Numbered from the stretch's first letter, positions 27,201 to 37,400 are shown. The stretch is 64,000 bases of DNA from Candidatus Kryptoniota bacterium (GCA_036567965.1 DATCTN010000031.1:248001-312000); one strand, 5' to 3'. The notes: generated by a model not told the origin, from the sequence alone. Program-made: numbers and translations.

Positions 27201-29225
27201 GAGGATGTCTCTGCCGCTGCCGTATACCTCATGCGCGAAGATGCCAGCGCGCTCGAACTTGTTGCGTCTCTCGGCTTCAGCCGTTCGCTTGAAAAGGATC
27301 CGGGAATCAAGAGCCTTTCTTCCGGAGACGACCTATTCCAGCGACTCGTCAGTCAGAACGACGCCGAAGTCTATGCCGATATCGCTTCAGAATCCGCACC
27401 GCTCTTCAAGGTGATGTCGAATGAGATGGTGTCGTCTGCCGTTCTGGTGCCGATCATGGGCACCCGCAAGGCGCACGGGCTGCTGGTCGCGGCAACAAAG
27501 GAACGTTCGACTTTTTCGCAGAGTGATAAGGAATTTTTTATGATGATCGCGCGAGTAGTCGGCGGCGCGGTGGAAAACGCAATCCTGTATTCAGACATTT
27601 TGGAAAAATCCGGCGAACTCGAAGATTCGAACGAGCAGCTGCGCATTTCCAAAATCTGGGTCGAAGAGGCGAACGCGCAGCTCGTACAGGCAAACCAGCA
27701 GCTTGAAGAGGCGAGCAGGCTGAAGAGCCAGTTCCTCGCAAATATGAGCCACGAGCTTCGTACCCCCTTGAATTCGATAATCGGATTCACGAATCTCATC
27801 CTGACAGACGATCTGCAGCCGCCTACAGGCGAACAGAAAGAAGGACTGGAAATAGTCCTCAGAAACGCAAAGAACCTGCTGGCACTCATTAATGACATCC
27901 TCGACCTTTCGAAAATTGAAGCGGGACGAATTACAATTACGCCGGAGGAATTCAATATCGACGCGATCGTCAACGATGCACTTACTACAGTGGAACCTCT
28001 TGTCGGCGAGAAGCCGGTCAAACTTCTGAGCGAGATAGATGAAAGTGTGACACCGATTTTCTCCGACTCTGCAAGGATAAAGCAGATCGTTCTCAATCTT
28101 CTCAGCAATGCGGCGAAATTTACGGATCAGGGACACATAAAAGTGGTGGTCAAACTTCTCGGCGGTAATATCATTTCGCTAGCAGTGGAGGATACCGGCA
28201 CCGGAATACCGCCGGCGTTTCTTGAGGTAGTGTTCGAGGAATTCAGACAAGTCGACGGCTCGAACACGAGGAAACACGGGGGCACAGGCCTTGGTCTGGC
28301 AATTTCCAGGAAACTCTCCCGGCTTCTGGGCGGTGACCTGACGGTTCAAAGCGAGGTCGGAAAGGGATCGACTTTCACTCTCACTGTCCCGGTGACATAC
28401 AAAGCTCAGGAGAAGACGGCGCCGGAGAAGAAAGTTGAGGTAACGCCGACTCCGAGCGCCCGCACACAGGGAAACAACCTGGTAGTTTGCGTGGACGACG
28501 ACACGGAAGTTCTCCTGCTCCTGAAGAACCACCTCGTTGCCGAAGGATTCGAATTTTTCGGAGTTAATGATTCAAGGAAAGCGATCGACGTCATCAGACA
28601 ATACAGGCCGGTACTGGTAACACTCGACATTATGATGCCGAACAAAGATGGATGGCAAATTCTGCAGGAGCTGAAATCTGATCAGGACCTGAAAGAGATA
28701 CCGGTGGTTATTCACACCGTAGTGGATAACAAGGCGCTTGCTGTGTCGCTCGGCGCCGAATCGTATCTTGTTAAACCAGTGGAACCCGCGAAGATCATAT
28801 CTCTCGTCAGGAGCTATACCGGTACATCCGGCGGAGAGATACTTGTTGTCGACGACAACGAGGACTTCACTCAGTTCCTCGGAAGCCTTCTTGAAAAGAG
28901 CAGCTTCACTATCAATACAGCCCGAAACGGCATCGAGGCTATTAATTTTCTTCACAAGAAAATCCCCTCCCTCGTTTTCCTTGACCTCCTGATGCCGGAG
29001 ATGGACGGATTCGAGGTAGTCCGCCAGATGTCTGAAGACGAGAAGTTGAGGGAGGTTCCGATTGTAGTCCTCACCGCCAAGGAGGTCACGCAGGAGGAGC
29101 GGGCACTTCTTACTTCGAAGATCAAGGATATTGTCCAGAAAGAAGGACTGACCCGCGAGATAATATTGCGGGAGGTAAACAAATTCATTCAAAGGAAGAA
29201 ATGGAAGAACGGCAAAAAGTCCTAG
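24276..29225 (+). CDS. Giant membrane hybrid histidine kinase (7-8 TM, four PAS, two GAF, HisKA, HATPase, two receivers)
   Basis: 1649 aa. Residues 1 to about 265 hold seven or eight hydrophobic helices (a MASE-like sensor). Then PAS domains at about 285-395 and 400-515, GAF at about 520-690, PAS at about 690-800 and 815-935, GAF at about 945-1100, and a coiled coil rich in Gln/Glu. HisKA has the phospho-His at 1159 (NMSHELRTPLNSIIGF). HATPase has QIVLNLLSNAAKF, EDTGTGIPPAF and GTGLGLAISRKL. Receiver 1 has Asp1451 (VTLDIMMPNKDG) and receiver 2 has Asp1570 (VFLDLLMPEMDG). It is predicted to integrate membrane and cytosolic signals and pass phosphate to the neighbouring receivers. Translation is coupled to the regulator upstream and to the REC/kinase downstream (25-nt overlap). 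Ligands are unknown. Confidence 0.92.
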   Translation: MKENKSKGLLSLGIGVGGAWAFSILLVYVARVSHARLSSDLLIDSIVISNMISVAISLFAFTRYIVLKERLLEFIAFAFLVGGFVRIAGVIVADLGVFGGGQQAFYFQLATWQGGRFLLALILAVGTLLVWIFPKQKSTLFDVLSGVGIAAALVFVVLLFSHYSKLGGGEFSPGNLRPLTLLASALFLISFVGECRNYLQYRTLFNYTISITLFLLTLAGIVGSFSTDITDTASAAHVGLSILAYAVGAVGSLVDVGQIFTEYVRNSVRLKAANQELLKYQIYLEKVPDPVRIIDEAGVTVYVNPAFEKDFGYPLEDIKGKLIFDLYDPAERQKVEEYGRLVDAGIRSEFELVVITRAGQKLETLLNSTSIIIEGKRIGRITVFRDITRRKQLEHHNQVLSAAVENTDEAIALTNSDGQVTYLNTAAERLFGYSLEELPSRSLWAIVSPTYGFDRAKDIYVQTIRNGSWKGEVLNRRKDGSEYYISLNTSSIKDSEGNIIALVGICEDITDKKWTERKKEAAYRITQLALSSGKVDVLARSSGELFAEILGSPFVILYSYDEDNVLLELAAQFDIQGRKPSIPVIQELELEPESDAARAAKTCKTVISRSPEEGGVAEGEAESYFRDAKGFISVPLVSSGELIGVMQYVTMTSAGGIRYEIELAEVAAAELAAGIQRLKLGGKVAEQADQLEKIFAGAAEGIALVDREGRILLINGGGKEILAINEVPDVVFGKYEDTFGIRKLDASPLKDEENPIKLAAVDGQNVRSFEFIVVRHGAESVLSLSASPLLDATGNITGAVAIFSNITERKRAEERIAYQAMLLKEVNDAIIASDQKGKITSWNPAAERLYGWKSEEVIGLNSDKVTQSDITGQTREMVDAELLKSGLWRGEGVNYSKDGKRLYVGSSIAQVRDSAGNPTGSVSINRDITEQKQNELAIKKQNRRLSVINRTALAVKDALDVLEIFNKSLARLLEFEDVSAAAVYLMREDASALELVASLGFSRSLEKDPGIKSLSSGDDLFQRLVSQNDAEVYADIASESAPLFKVMSNEMVSSAVLVPIMGTRKAHGLLVAATKERSTFSQSDKEFFMMIARVVGGAVENAILYSDILEKSGELEDSNEQLRISKIWVEEANAQLVQANQQLEEASRLKSQFLANMSHELRTPLNSIIGFTNLILTDDLQPPTGEQKEGLEIVLRNAKNLLALINDILDLSKIEAGRITITPEEFNIDAIVNDALTTVEPLVGEKPVKLLSEIDESVTPIFSDSARIKQIVLNLLSNAAKFTDQGHIKVVVKLLGGNIISLAVEDTGTGIPPAFLEVVFEEFRQVDGSNTRKHGGTGLGLAISRKLSRLLGGDLTVQSEVGKGSTFTLTVPVTYKAQEKTAPEKKVEVTPTPSARTQGNNLVVCVDDDTEVLLLLKNHLVAEGFEFFGVNDSRKAIDVIRQYRPVLVTLDIMMPNKDGWQILQELKSDQDLKEIPVVIHTVVDNKALAVSLGAESYLVKPVEPAKIISLVRSYTGTSGGEILVVDDNEDFTQFLGSLLEKSSFTINTARNGIEAINFLHKKIPSLVFLDLLMPEMDGFEVVRQMSEDEKLREVPIVVLTAKEVTQEERALLTSKIKDIVQKEGLTREIILREVNKFIQRKKWKNGKKS

Positions 29226-30319
29226 CGGTAGATGACGCGCCGGACAATCTGGTCCTTCTCGATAAACTCTTGAAGAGACAGGGCTTTGAGGTTTCATGTG
29301 CCTCGAGCGGAAAGGAATGTCTGGCGAAAAGCTCGAAGGATCATCCCGATCTTATCATACTTGATGTCGCAATGCCGGAAATGAACGGGTTCGAAACGCT
29401 CAAACATCTCAGGGAAAACGAATTAACCAAGGACATTGCCGTAATCATCCTCACTGCTAATTCGAAGGACGCGAAAAGCATCGAGGAGGGTTTTTCCCTC
29501 GGCGCCGATGAATACCTGACGAAACCGATCGACCAGGATGAATTAATTGCCAGGGTCCGCTCGATCCTCCGCGTCGTGAAGGCCGAGCACGAGATCGAAC
29601 AACTGAAAGCGGATTTTCAATCGATGCTGGTACACGACTTGCGCAGCCCGCTTTCTGTTATCATAGGTGTGCTGGAGCTCGGTGTGAACGGAGAGTTCGA
29701 TCAGAACCCGCCCGAGATGAAGGAGTTCCTGAAATCGGCTCTGGAAACGTCCCAGAAAATGCTGGGGTTGATAAATGACATTCTCGACGTGGCAAAACTT
29801 GAGGCGGGCAAACTTCAGCTTAACAAGCAGCCGAATGACTTCAATGCATCGGTATCCTCGGCAGTCGCGCGGCTGAAAATACTTGCGCGTGACAAAACCG
29901 TCAACCTTAAAGTTGAGCAGGATCATTCGATCCCGATGTGCGAATTCGACAGCGGGAAGATCGACCAGGTGGTTACGAACCTGGTGAGCAACGCGATAAA
30001 GTTCACTCCGAAAGACGGGAGCGTCATCGTCAGGACCTACGTAAAACATTTTGAAGATGAGATACCGGAGTTAAAAGGCGATTACGCCGCCCTTGATGTC
30101 GAGGACAGCGGCGTCGGAATTTCGGCCGAAGAAATTCCTATGATATTCGACAGGTATCGGCAGGCCAAGAGTGCGGCCAGCAGCGGCAAGAAAGGGACAG
30201 GGCTTGGGTTGACGATCGTTAAGCGAGTTACTGAAGCCCATGGCGGGAAGGTTTTTGTCGAATCCACATTGGGAAAAGGGACAAAGTTTACGGTCGTCAT
30301 CCCGGTAGGACAGATTTAA
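29201..30319 (+). CDS. REC-HisKA-HATPase response-regulator/kinase hybrid
   Basis: 372 aa, no transmembrane segment. The receiver (1-120) has acidic pair DD and phospho-Asp55 (LIILDVAMPEMNG), with Lys in YLTKPID. A helical linker leads to HisKA with phospho-His145 (SMLVHDLRSPLSVIIG), then HATPase boxes QVVTNLVSNAIKF, DVEDSGVGIS and GTGLGLTIVKR. In this order the receiver regulates the kinase. Likely a soluble relay fed by the giant hybrid kinase encoded just before it, whose 3' end it overlaps by 25 nt. No DNA-binding output is encoded in the trio. Confidence 0.93.
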   Translation: MEERQKVLAVDDAPDNLVLLDKLLKRQGFEVSCASSGKECLAKSSKDHPDLIILDVAMPEMNGFETLKHLRENELTKDIAVIILTANSKDAKSIEEGFSLGADEYLTKPIDQDELIARVRSILRVVKAEHEIEQLKADFQSMLVHDLRSPLSVIIGVLELGVNGEFDQNPPEMKEFLKSALETSQKMLGLINDILDVAKLEAGKLQLNKQPNDFNASVSSAVARLKILARDKTVNLKVEQDHSIPMCEFDSGKIDQVVTNLVSNAIKFTPKDGSVIVRTYVKHFEDEIPELKGDYAALDVEDSGVGISAEEIPMIFDRYRQAKSAASSGKKGTGLGLTIVKRVTEAHGGKVFVESTLGKGTKFTVVIPVGQI

Positions 30320-30378
30320 CCGCCAAAAATTATCGGAAGTCGGAATAATCAGGAGGGTCAGAAGAAGGTGACTGTGTG

Positions 30379-31476
30379 ATGGATGTGTGGTCGCTCCTTG
30401 GCTTGTCCATGGTACCGGGTGTGGGTGCAGCACGACTCCGCATACTTGTAAGCCATTTTGGCGACCCCAAGTCTGTGCTCGCCGCGAGCGAAAGAGAACT
30501 TACGGCTGTTGAAGGAATCGACAGGAGCGTCGCGAGGAAGATACTCTCGAACAGGAACTTCGACAATGAGGTCCAACTGCAGCTTTCCAGGCTCAACAAG
30601 GCTGAGGCGAGGTTAGTCACTTTCTGGGACAAGGAGTATCCTGAGAATCTTAAGAGAATCTACGATCCTCCCGTGATGCTTTTCGTACGCGGCACCCTCT
30701 CCGCGGCGGACAGGTATTCGATCGCAATCGTGGGAACGAGGAATCCCACGACATACGGAAAGCATGCCGCGGAAAAATTCTCCGCGGACCTTGCGGAACA
30801 GGGGATCACCATCGTCTCGGGTCTCGCGCGCGGCATCGATACAATCGCTCATAGTACCGCCGTCCGATCGGGAGGAAGAACGATCGCGGTCCTTGGCAGT
30901 GGAGTCGATGTGATCTATCCCGGCGAGAACAAGAAACTCGCCGAGCAGATGATGATGCACGGTGCCGTGATATCCGAGTACTATATGGGTTCGAAACCTG
31001 ATGCGGTCAACTTTCCGAAGAGGAACAGGATCATAAGCGGGATTTCACTCGGGTCGATCCTGATCGAAACAGATGTCGACGGCGGTGCAATGATCACTGC
31101 CGGCACAGCGCTGGATCAGAACCGTGAGGTCTTCGCAGTTCCAGGCAACATATTTGAAAAAAAGAGCAGAGGAACGAATAAACTCATCAGGGAAAGCAAG
31201 GCGAAGCTGGTAGAAAGCGTTGCGGATGTCGTGGAGGAGCTGCGGTATAAATTGAAGCCTATTCTCCGGGAACAACCGAAGGTCGCTTCGAAAATTCAGC
31301 TGTCTCTTTTTGAGCAAAAGATATTCGACCTTCTCACAGATGAAGGCCAGCAGATCGATGCATTATCGGAGAAGAGCGGGATTTCGACTTCAGATTTACT
31401 CGTTCAGCTGCTCGGACTGGAGCTGAAGGGAGTTGTGAAACAACTTCCGGGGAAATATTTTGTAAAAATATTATGA
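30379..31476 (+). CDS. dprA: DNA-processing protein DprA (Smf)
   Basis: 365 aa from ATG 30379 (a GTG precedes it). An N-terminal helix-hairpin-helix-like part (SMVPGVGAARLRILVSHFG; VEGIDRSVARKIL) leads to the Rossmann core: AIVGTRNPTTYGK, SGLARGIDTIAH, VLGSGVDVIYPGEN, FPKRNRIISG and FAVPGNI. A C-terminal winged-helix-like tail follows (IFDLLTDEGQQIDALSEKSG). DprA binds incoming single-stranded DNA during transformation and loads RecA. Other competence genes are not in the window. It begins 59 nt after the kinase gene. Confidence 0.96.
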   Translation: MDVWSLLGLSMVPGVGAARLRILVSHFGDPKSVLAASERELTAVEGIDRSVARKILSNRNFDNEVQLQLSRLNKAEARLVTFWDKEYPENLKRIYDPPVMLFVRGTLSAADRYSIAIVGTRNPTTYGKHAAEKFSADLAEQGITIVSGLARGIDTIAHSTAVRSGGRTIAVLGSGVDVIYPGENKKLAEQMMMHGAVISEYYMGSKPDAVNFPKRNRIISGISLGSILIETDVDGGAMITAGTALDQNREVFAVPGNIFEKKSRGTNKLIRESKAKLVESVADVVEELRYKLKPILREQPKVASKIQLSLFEQKIFDLLTDEGQQIDALSEKSGISTSDLLVQLLGLELKGVVKQLPGKYFVKIL

Positions 31477-31507
31477 CTTGCGATATAACGACTGGAGCAA
31501 ATTAAAA

Positions 31508-32488
31508 ATGATTATCGTTACAGGAGGTGCGGGTTTCATCGGGAGCGGCATTGTCTGGAAGCTGAACCAGCTCGGTGAGGAGAAAATAATTGTAGTTGAT
31601 CATCTCGGGACGACGGAAAAATGGAAGAACCTTAGCCCGCTCAGTTTTTCGGATTACCTGGAGAAGGATGCTTTTGAAGCGAAGATTCGCACCGGGTCCG
31701 CGAACGAGTTCGGAAAAATTGACGGTATCGTCCATATGGGTGCGTGTTCGGCTACCACGGAGGTGGACGCTTCCTATCTTGCCAGGAATAATTTCGAGTA
31801 CAGTAAGCTTGTTGCACAATTTGCGCTGAAGAAAAAGGCAAGGCTGGTATATGCATCGAGCGCCGCGACGTACGGTGACGGAAGCAATGGCTTCAAGGAC
31901 GACGAGAAGAACCTTGCCGCGTTGCGGCCTCTCAATATGTACGGATACTCAAAACAGATGTTCGATGTCTGGTGTCGGAAGAAAGGTCTCTTGAATCGTT
32001 TTGCCGGAGTCAAATTCTTCAATGTCTACGGTCCAAACGAGTTTCACAAAGGAGACATGAGGTCGGTGGTTCTAAAGGCGTTCGAACAGATTCGTGTAGC
32101 AGGGCATATGAGTCTGTTTAAGTCTTACCGCAGCGATTATGCCGACGGGGAGCAGCTCCGCGATTTCATTTATGTGAAGGATGCGGTAGACATGACGCTG
32201 CATTTGCTTGAGAAGCGGACCGCCTCGGGCATCTTCAACGTCGGGAGCGGCAAACCGAACTCGTGGAACAACCTCGCGCGTGCGATATTCTCCGCGCTGC
32301 GTATCGATCCCGAAATCCGCTACATCGAGATGCCGGAGAAGATGAGAAACAAATATCAGTACTACACTTGTGCTGATATCTCTAAGCTGCGAAAGTCCGG
32401 ATACAAGAAACCGATTACGCCATTTGCGGATTCGGTAGTTGAATATATTAGGGAGTACCTCCTTCAGGGGAAAAGATTGGGCGAGTAG
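31508..32488 (+). CDS. hldD: ADP-L-glycero-D-manno-heptose 6-epimerase
   Basis: 326 aa from ATG 31508, which gives the family N-terminus MIIVTGGAGFIGSGI. Extended SDR epimerase with NADP-binding GGAGFIGS, catalytic YGYSK (Tyr and Lys), HMGACSATTE and the heptose-specific segments FFNVYGPNEFHKGDMRSVV and DGEQLRDFIYVKD. It makes the heptose donor for the LPS inner core. An earlier in-frame TTG/ATG extension back to 31478 is unlikely, since it adds non-family residues. Confidence 0.93.
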   Translation: MIIVTGGAGFIGSGIVWKLNQLGEEKIIVVDHLGTTEKWKNLSPLSFSDYLEKDAFEAKIRTGSANEFGKIDGIVHMGACSATTEVDASYLARNNFEYSKLVAQFALKKKARLVYASSAATYGDGSNGFKDDEKNLAALRPLNMYGYSKQMFDVWCRKKGLLNRFAGVKFFNVYGPNEFHKGDMRSVVLKAFEQIRVAGHMSLFKSYRSDYADGEQLRDFIYVKDAVDMTLHLLEKRTASGIFNVGSGKPNSWNNLARAIFSALRIDPEIRYIEMPEKMRNKYQYYTCADISKLRKSGYKKPITPFADSVVEYIREYLLQGKRLGE

Positions 32489-32575
32489 GGGCAGTACGAC
32501 AAGACCGGCCAACTAACCCTCTCCGCAGTATCGCTGGCCCCTCCGAAAATTCATGCGTTTTACATGCTCAGGGAC

Positions 32576-32643
32576 TTGACAATTCCAGATTCGAGGCATA
32601 TTTTAAGTTCGTTGAAGTTATCGTTTAAGTTATCGGTCAAGTG
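32576..32643 (+). promoter_or_regulatory. Sigma70-like promoter with overlapping putative LacI operator (site A, pectin island left half)
   Basis: TTGACA (32576-32581), 17 nt, TATTTT (32599-32604). The expected start site is near 32611. From 32614 a 30-nt block matches 25 of 30 positions with the block at 46797-46826, and its last 19 nt (TTAAGTTATCGGTCAAGTG, 32625-32643) are identical. Inside it, TTATCGTTTAA and the site B equivalent TAAACGATTAA share a CG-centred AT-rich core on opposite strands, as in operators of LacI-family repressors. It lies upstream of the DUF4861 gene. Confidence 0.7.
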
Positions 32644-32987
32644 AGGCGAGGCTGAGAAATTTGGTACTGCTGGATGATTCCGTAATTCGTTGTCAGGGAA
32701 AGGGTTGGCTGTTATCACACGATTTAGGGTCGGTGCCAATGCGCCGGACGGAATATGTTCCCCTGAAACTGACCTCGGCTCTGCTGCTTATGTCAATTGG
32801 CGGCAGGTGTGCCGCAACTCTGATCTGCTGTTCGATTCGCCGCGATCTCCGACGGCAAATGAATAAACCTATAAGCTGACGACTTCAACTGTCCGGTTCT
32901 GTTTGCCGGGTATCCGGCGAAGGCGAGGCGGACGATTTCGCGAACGGTTGTTTCATTTCGTATGAGGAAAGGAACTCTTTCTTCCTG
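32644..32987 (+). other. Long untranslated leader of the left pectin operon
   Basis: About 375 nt separate the predicted start site from the DUF4861 start codon. Short open frames exist but have no family-like sequence or good ribosome sites. I see no known riboswitch or terminator hairpin in it. Confidence 0.4.
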
Positions 32988-34268
32988 ATGAAACTTGTTT
33001 CTTCATTCCTGATTCTCTTAGTTGTCGCGCTGACATGGGGGCTGCGGCAAGATCGATCCGGGGACGCCGACAAAAATTACTTGACTGCGGTGGTAACCGT
33101 TATAAACACATCGTCTCTCCAAAGGGTAGATCAATTATTGAAAATCAATCTCTCAGATTTCAAGACGCGTCATCCTGATTTCAACGAATACAATTTCTTC
33201 ATCACGTATCGTGGAAAAGAAATCGCGAGTCAGGTTGCGGATTCGAATCTCGACGGGAAAGCGGGCAGGATACTTATCGCAAGTTCTTTTGGCCCGAACG
33301 AAACGAAAAAATTCATTATTCGTTACTATCCCACCGGAAGAAAATTTAGAAATTATCCGCTCCAGACTCAGGCCCAGTTGGGAATGAAGGTAGATTATGA
33401 CAAAGTGGGGGGCTACTATACTCGCGGAGAATTCAGAACTGTGGATTCGACAACCGTACCGGCTGACCACTTCGCACACGATGCGCTTTACAGGATAGAA
33501 GGTCCGGGATGGGAATTGAAGTGGATCGTATACAGGTTTTATCTCGATTCAAGGAACAGGACCGACATATTCGGAAAAACGACAGGCGATATGGTACTGC
33601 AAAGGATCGGAGTAAACGATCTGGTGTCCGATAGCAAGGAGTCCTATTCAAGAATGCTCGATTGGGGAATGGACATATTCAAGGTCGGCGAATCGTTGGG
33701 AATAGGATCCGTCGCGATGTGGAACGATTCGGGTGCGGTAACTGTGAGCAATGTCTCCCGGGTGAGATGTTTCATCCGGGAGGACGGACCGATCCGTTCA
33801 GCAGTACGTACCGAGTATTCCGACTGGCATGTTGGGAGCAAGAGCTATGAACTCACGACGGTGTATTCTATATCTGCAGGAAGCAGGCTGACGAATGTTG
33901 CCCTGTCGCTGCACGGTAAAGATGCCGAGATGTGCACAGGTCTTGCCAGGCACGCCGACTGCATCTTCACGACATCCTCCGGCGACACCGGCAAGCAATG
34001 GTCATATATCGCGCTCTATGGAAAGCAGAGCCTTGCAGGAGATAATCTCGGCACTGCAATCTTCTACAAGCAAGCTGACGTTATCAGACTGACAGGCGAT
34101 TCACTTAGTCATATCGTTGTGTTGCGTGCCTCCGGCGGGAATCTGGAATATTACTTCGGAGCTGCATGGGAGAAAGAACCCGGAGGCATCAAGGACATCC
34201 GGACCTTTCGAGCTTTTTTAGAGAATGAGAGAGCAATTTTGGGGAAACCCGTGGAGATTCGTTATTGA
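32988..34268 (+). CDS. DUF4861-family protein
   Basis: 426 aa. A weak N-terminal hydrophobic segment (SSFLILLVVALTWGL) suggests export. The body has the DUF4861 pattern: VVTVINTSSLQRVDQLLKIN near the N-terminus, ASSFGPNETKKFIIRYYP, GPGWELKWIVYRFYLDSRNR, then a galactose-mutarotase-like beta supersandwich. The family recurs in pectin and other uronate-polysaccharide loci of Bacteroidota, but its biochemical role is not established; the fold suggests carbohydrate handling. It is the first gene after promoter site A, which fits a role in pectin breakdown. Confidence 0.8.
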   Translation: MKLVSSFLILLVVALTWGLRQDRSGDADKNYLTAVVTVINTSSLQRVDQLLKINLSDFKTRHPDFNEYNFFITYRGKEIASQVADSNLDGKAGRILIASSFGPNETKKFIIRYYPTGRKFRNYPLQTQAQLGMKVDYDKVGGYYTRGEFRTVDSTTVPADHFAHDALYRIEGPGWELKWIVYRFYLDSRNRTDIFGKTTGDMVLQRIGVNDLVSDSKESYSRMLDWGMDIFKVGESLGIGSVAMWNDSGAVTVSNVSRVRCFIREDGPIRSAVRTEYSDWHVGSKSYELTTVYSISAGSRLTNVALSLHGKDAEMCTGLARHADCIFTTSSGDTGKQWSYIALYGKQSLAGDNLGTAIFYKQADVIRLTGDSLSHIVVLRASGGNLEYYFGAAWEKEPGGIKDIRTFRAFLENERAILGKPVEIRY

Positions 34269-34318
34269 GATGATAACACGATCTCGCTTGGCGTCGCCTG
34301 CTGAATTTCAAGGTCGTC

Positions 34319-34356
34319 ACTTTAACCGCGGGCGGGATCTGTTTCTCGGTTAAAGT
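34319..34356. promoter_or_regulatory. 10-bp inverted repeat upstream of the TonB receptor gene
   Basis: ACTTTAACCG (34319-34328) and CGGTTAAAGT (34347-34356) are perfect inverses around 18 nt, 58 bp before the receptor start. No T-run follows, so it is not a simple terminator. It may be an operator, an mRNA stabiliser or a processing site that sets receptor expression apart from the gene before it. Confidence 0.5.
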
Positions 34357-34413
34357 CGGATTCGCTCGGAAGAAATTTGAACACTCACATATAAGTATTT
34401 GCAGGAGACGGAA

Positions 34414-37400
34414 ATGAACCTGGCATCGTATCGGAAGATCATCGGATCGGTTTGTGCAATCTCGATGATCATGACATTGATCGCGGCATCTGCGAATGCT
34501 CAGTCAAGAAGCAAGATACAGGGCACCGTGAAAGACGCGAAGACGGGCGAGCCATTGATAGGCGTGAACGTGCTGGTTGTCGGGACAACTCTTGGCGCAG
34601 TGACCGATATCGACGGAAACTACTTTATCGTCAATGTCCCTGTCGGTACTTATGATGTCAGGGCTTCGATGGTTGGTTACAGTCCTACTCTTGTCAAGGA
34701 TGTGATCGTGGCGATCGAAAGGGTCGCGACGGTGAATTTCTCTATCGAGTCTGCCGAGATCAGAACGGGAGAAGTGGTGGTGATGGCCCAGCGCAACGAG
34801 ATGCACAAGGAAGTCTCTTCAACTCAGATGATTGCGACAAGCCAGGACATACAGACCGTTGCCGGCATCAGGGAAATCAATGCCTTTCTCGCGAAACTTC
34901 CAGGAGTGTCTACGGATGCGAACGGGTTCCTCACGATCCGGAGCGGAACAGCGGATCAGGTCGGAACACTTCTGAACGGGCTATCATATAACAATGCGGC
35001 CGTCGGCAATTCAGAGACGACCGTGCCGTTAAGTGCGATCGAACAAGTCTCCGTACTCTCGGGCGGATATAACGCGGAATACGGGAACTTCCGATCTGGA
35101 TTGATCAACATTACTACCAAGAGCGGCACGACTTCTGGCTACCACGGAACAATCACGCTGTCCAGCGACCAATCGCATATGCGCAGGTTCGGACAGTCTC
35201 TGTACGATCCGCATAATCCTGTGCTCGAACCTTACCTGGATCCGAGCGTCGCGTTCATCGGTACGGATTCCGCGTGGGCTAACGATCCATATGACAGGCA
35301 GCGGCACACCAGCTTCACCGGTTGGATAGCGCAGGCAAATACTTTTAATCAGGGCAAATCTCTTGCTAGCCAGGCAACTCCGCTCGAACTCTACCTCCTC
35401 ACGTCATGGATGACGATGTCTGTCCCAGACTACGCCGGCCTCGAAAAGGAAATGACATCCAATCCTGCCATAATGGGAGTCATGACCAGGACTCAGGCAG
35501 ACTCTCTCATAAATGCCACGCGTAAGGCAATTGCACAGCATGCTAATAAAGAAACCGGCAACGACTATGATCTTGACGCGGGTTTTGGTGGTCCGCTTCC
35601 CTTTTTCAGTCACGCGCTCGGCGACGCTACGTTCTACGTCTCCAACAGCACCACTCACCTCAACTACATCGAGCCTGTTACTCTCAACAGTGATTTTTCC
35701 TCAACTTCCCTCATTACTATCAAGTCGAACATGTCAAACGATATGACACTGACATTGAACGGACTGTGGAAAAGGGAAATCGGTGTGAGCCCAATCCGTC
35801 CAGCGAACGGTGATGCGCCGGACATCAGCGACAGGGGCGGACTTATGCAGCAGAATAACCTTAAGTATGTCCAGGACAATACAGGCATCATAGGCGACAA
35901 CTTCAATTATTTATACGACCAGGCTTACTTCCCGATACTCGATCAGACCACACTCGTCCTCGGAGCGACATTCAACCATCTGATAAGTAAGACCACTTAT
36001 TATGAGTTGACATTCAACCGTCTGCAGATCTCTGACTACACTCCGACGGGCGATAACCGGAACACCAGTTTGGTTCTAGAGCTCGGACCGTTCAATCTGG
36101 ATGAATCGCCATATGGTAAACTTCAGTGGGCCGGGAGTCATCAGGTCTACTCCCCGACCGACACCTTCAGATTTCCTTCTTACGATGATCCGCCCGGAAT
36201 CACGAACCTCAGATTCAGAAGCAAAGAGGGCGACCTCCACGACAACTCAAGAACGTACCAGTACCAGGCTAAGGGGGACATCTCGTCACAAATCGGTGAG
36301 CACAATTTTGTCAAAGGCGGGTTCGAGTATAACGAGATAACATTGGATCATGCCCTCTACGAATTATGGAACAACAATTCGTACAACACTTATGAATTCG
36401 ATTACGACGAGAAGCCAAGCCAGTCTGCTCTCTATCTCCAGGACCAGGTTAGCTACGGCGGTGTAGTGGCAAATCTGGGTCTCCGGTTCGACTATTATTA
36501 TGGTGGCGGTGGATTATGGCCGGGAAATGATTCCGCGGCTGCATTCTCGGCGCTCCTCCTTCCGCAGGACACAACCGGCCTGTACAGCTACCTCCTGACG
36601 GGGAACTCACAAATCTGGCAGATATGGGAAGACTCAAACAGAGTTCATCCGGGTTTTCTGCAGCCGATCAAGAACTTCTGGGCCCTGAGCCCTCGTCTCG
36701 GAGTCTCATTCCCGATTACCGATAGATCGAAGTTCTATTTCAACTACGGCTACTTCCGATCCAATCCGCCATACTATTCCATGTACGAAATAAAATACAG
36801 ATATACGAAATACGGTACTTACCAGATGTCAAATCCGAATCTGGAACCGCCTAAGACAATCTCTTACGAGTTGGGGGTTGAGTACAACTTCCTGGATAAT
36901 TATCTCATCCGCCTCTCCGGATATTATAAGGATGTGACGGGCGAAGAGGGCGATGTGAATTTCAAGAATAGTGCAGCGACAATCCAGTATTCGGGATTTG
37001 TGAACAACCAGTACGAGGACACGAAGGGCCTCGAAGTCGAGTTGTCAAAGAACGACAACTCATGGATCAACGGCTGGGTGAATTTTAATTACGCGCTCAA
37101 CAAAAAGGGGAACGCCGGACTGCAGAATATTACTGATCAGCCGCCGGTCGATGCCGATTACTATCAGGCTAATAGTTCGCCTGCCGTTCCTGTCCCCGCT
37201 CTTAACGCGGACATCACCCTCAGGTCTCCCGCAAATTGGGGACCTCAACCTGCCGGAATAGACATTCTCGGGAATTGGTCCATGACCGTCTTCGGCACAT
37301 GGAAAGCCGGAGACTACTTCACCTGGAATCCTCTGGGACAATACCCGCAGATACCGTATTACAATCTCGAGTGGCCGGACTATTACAGAGTCGATCTCAA

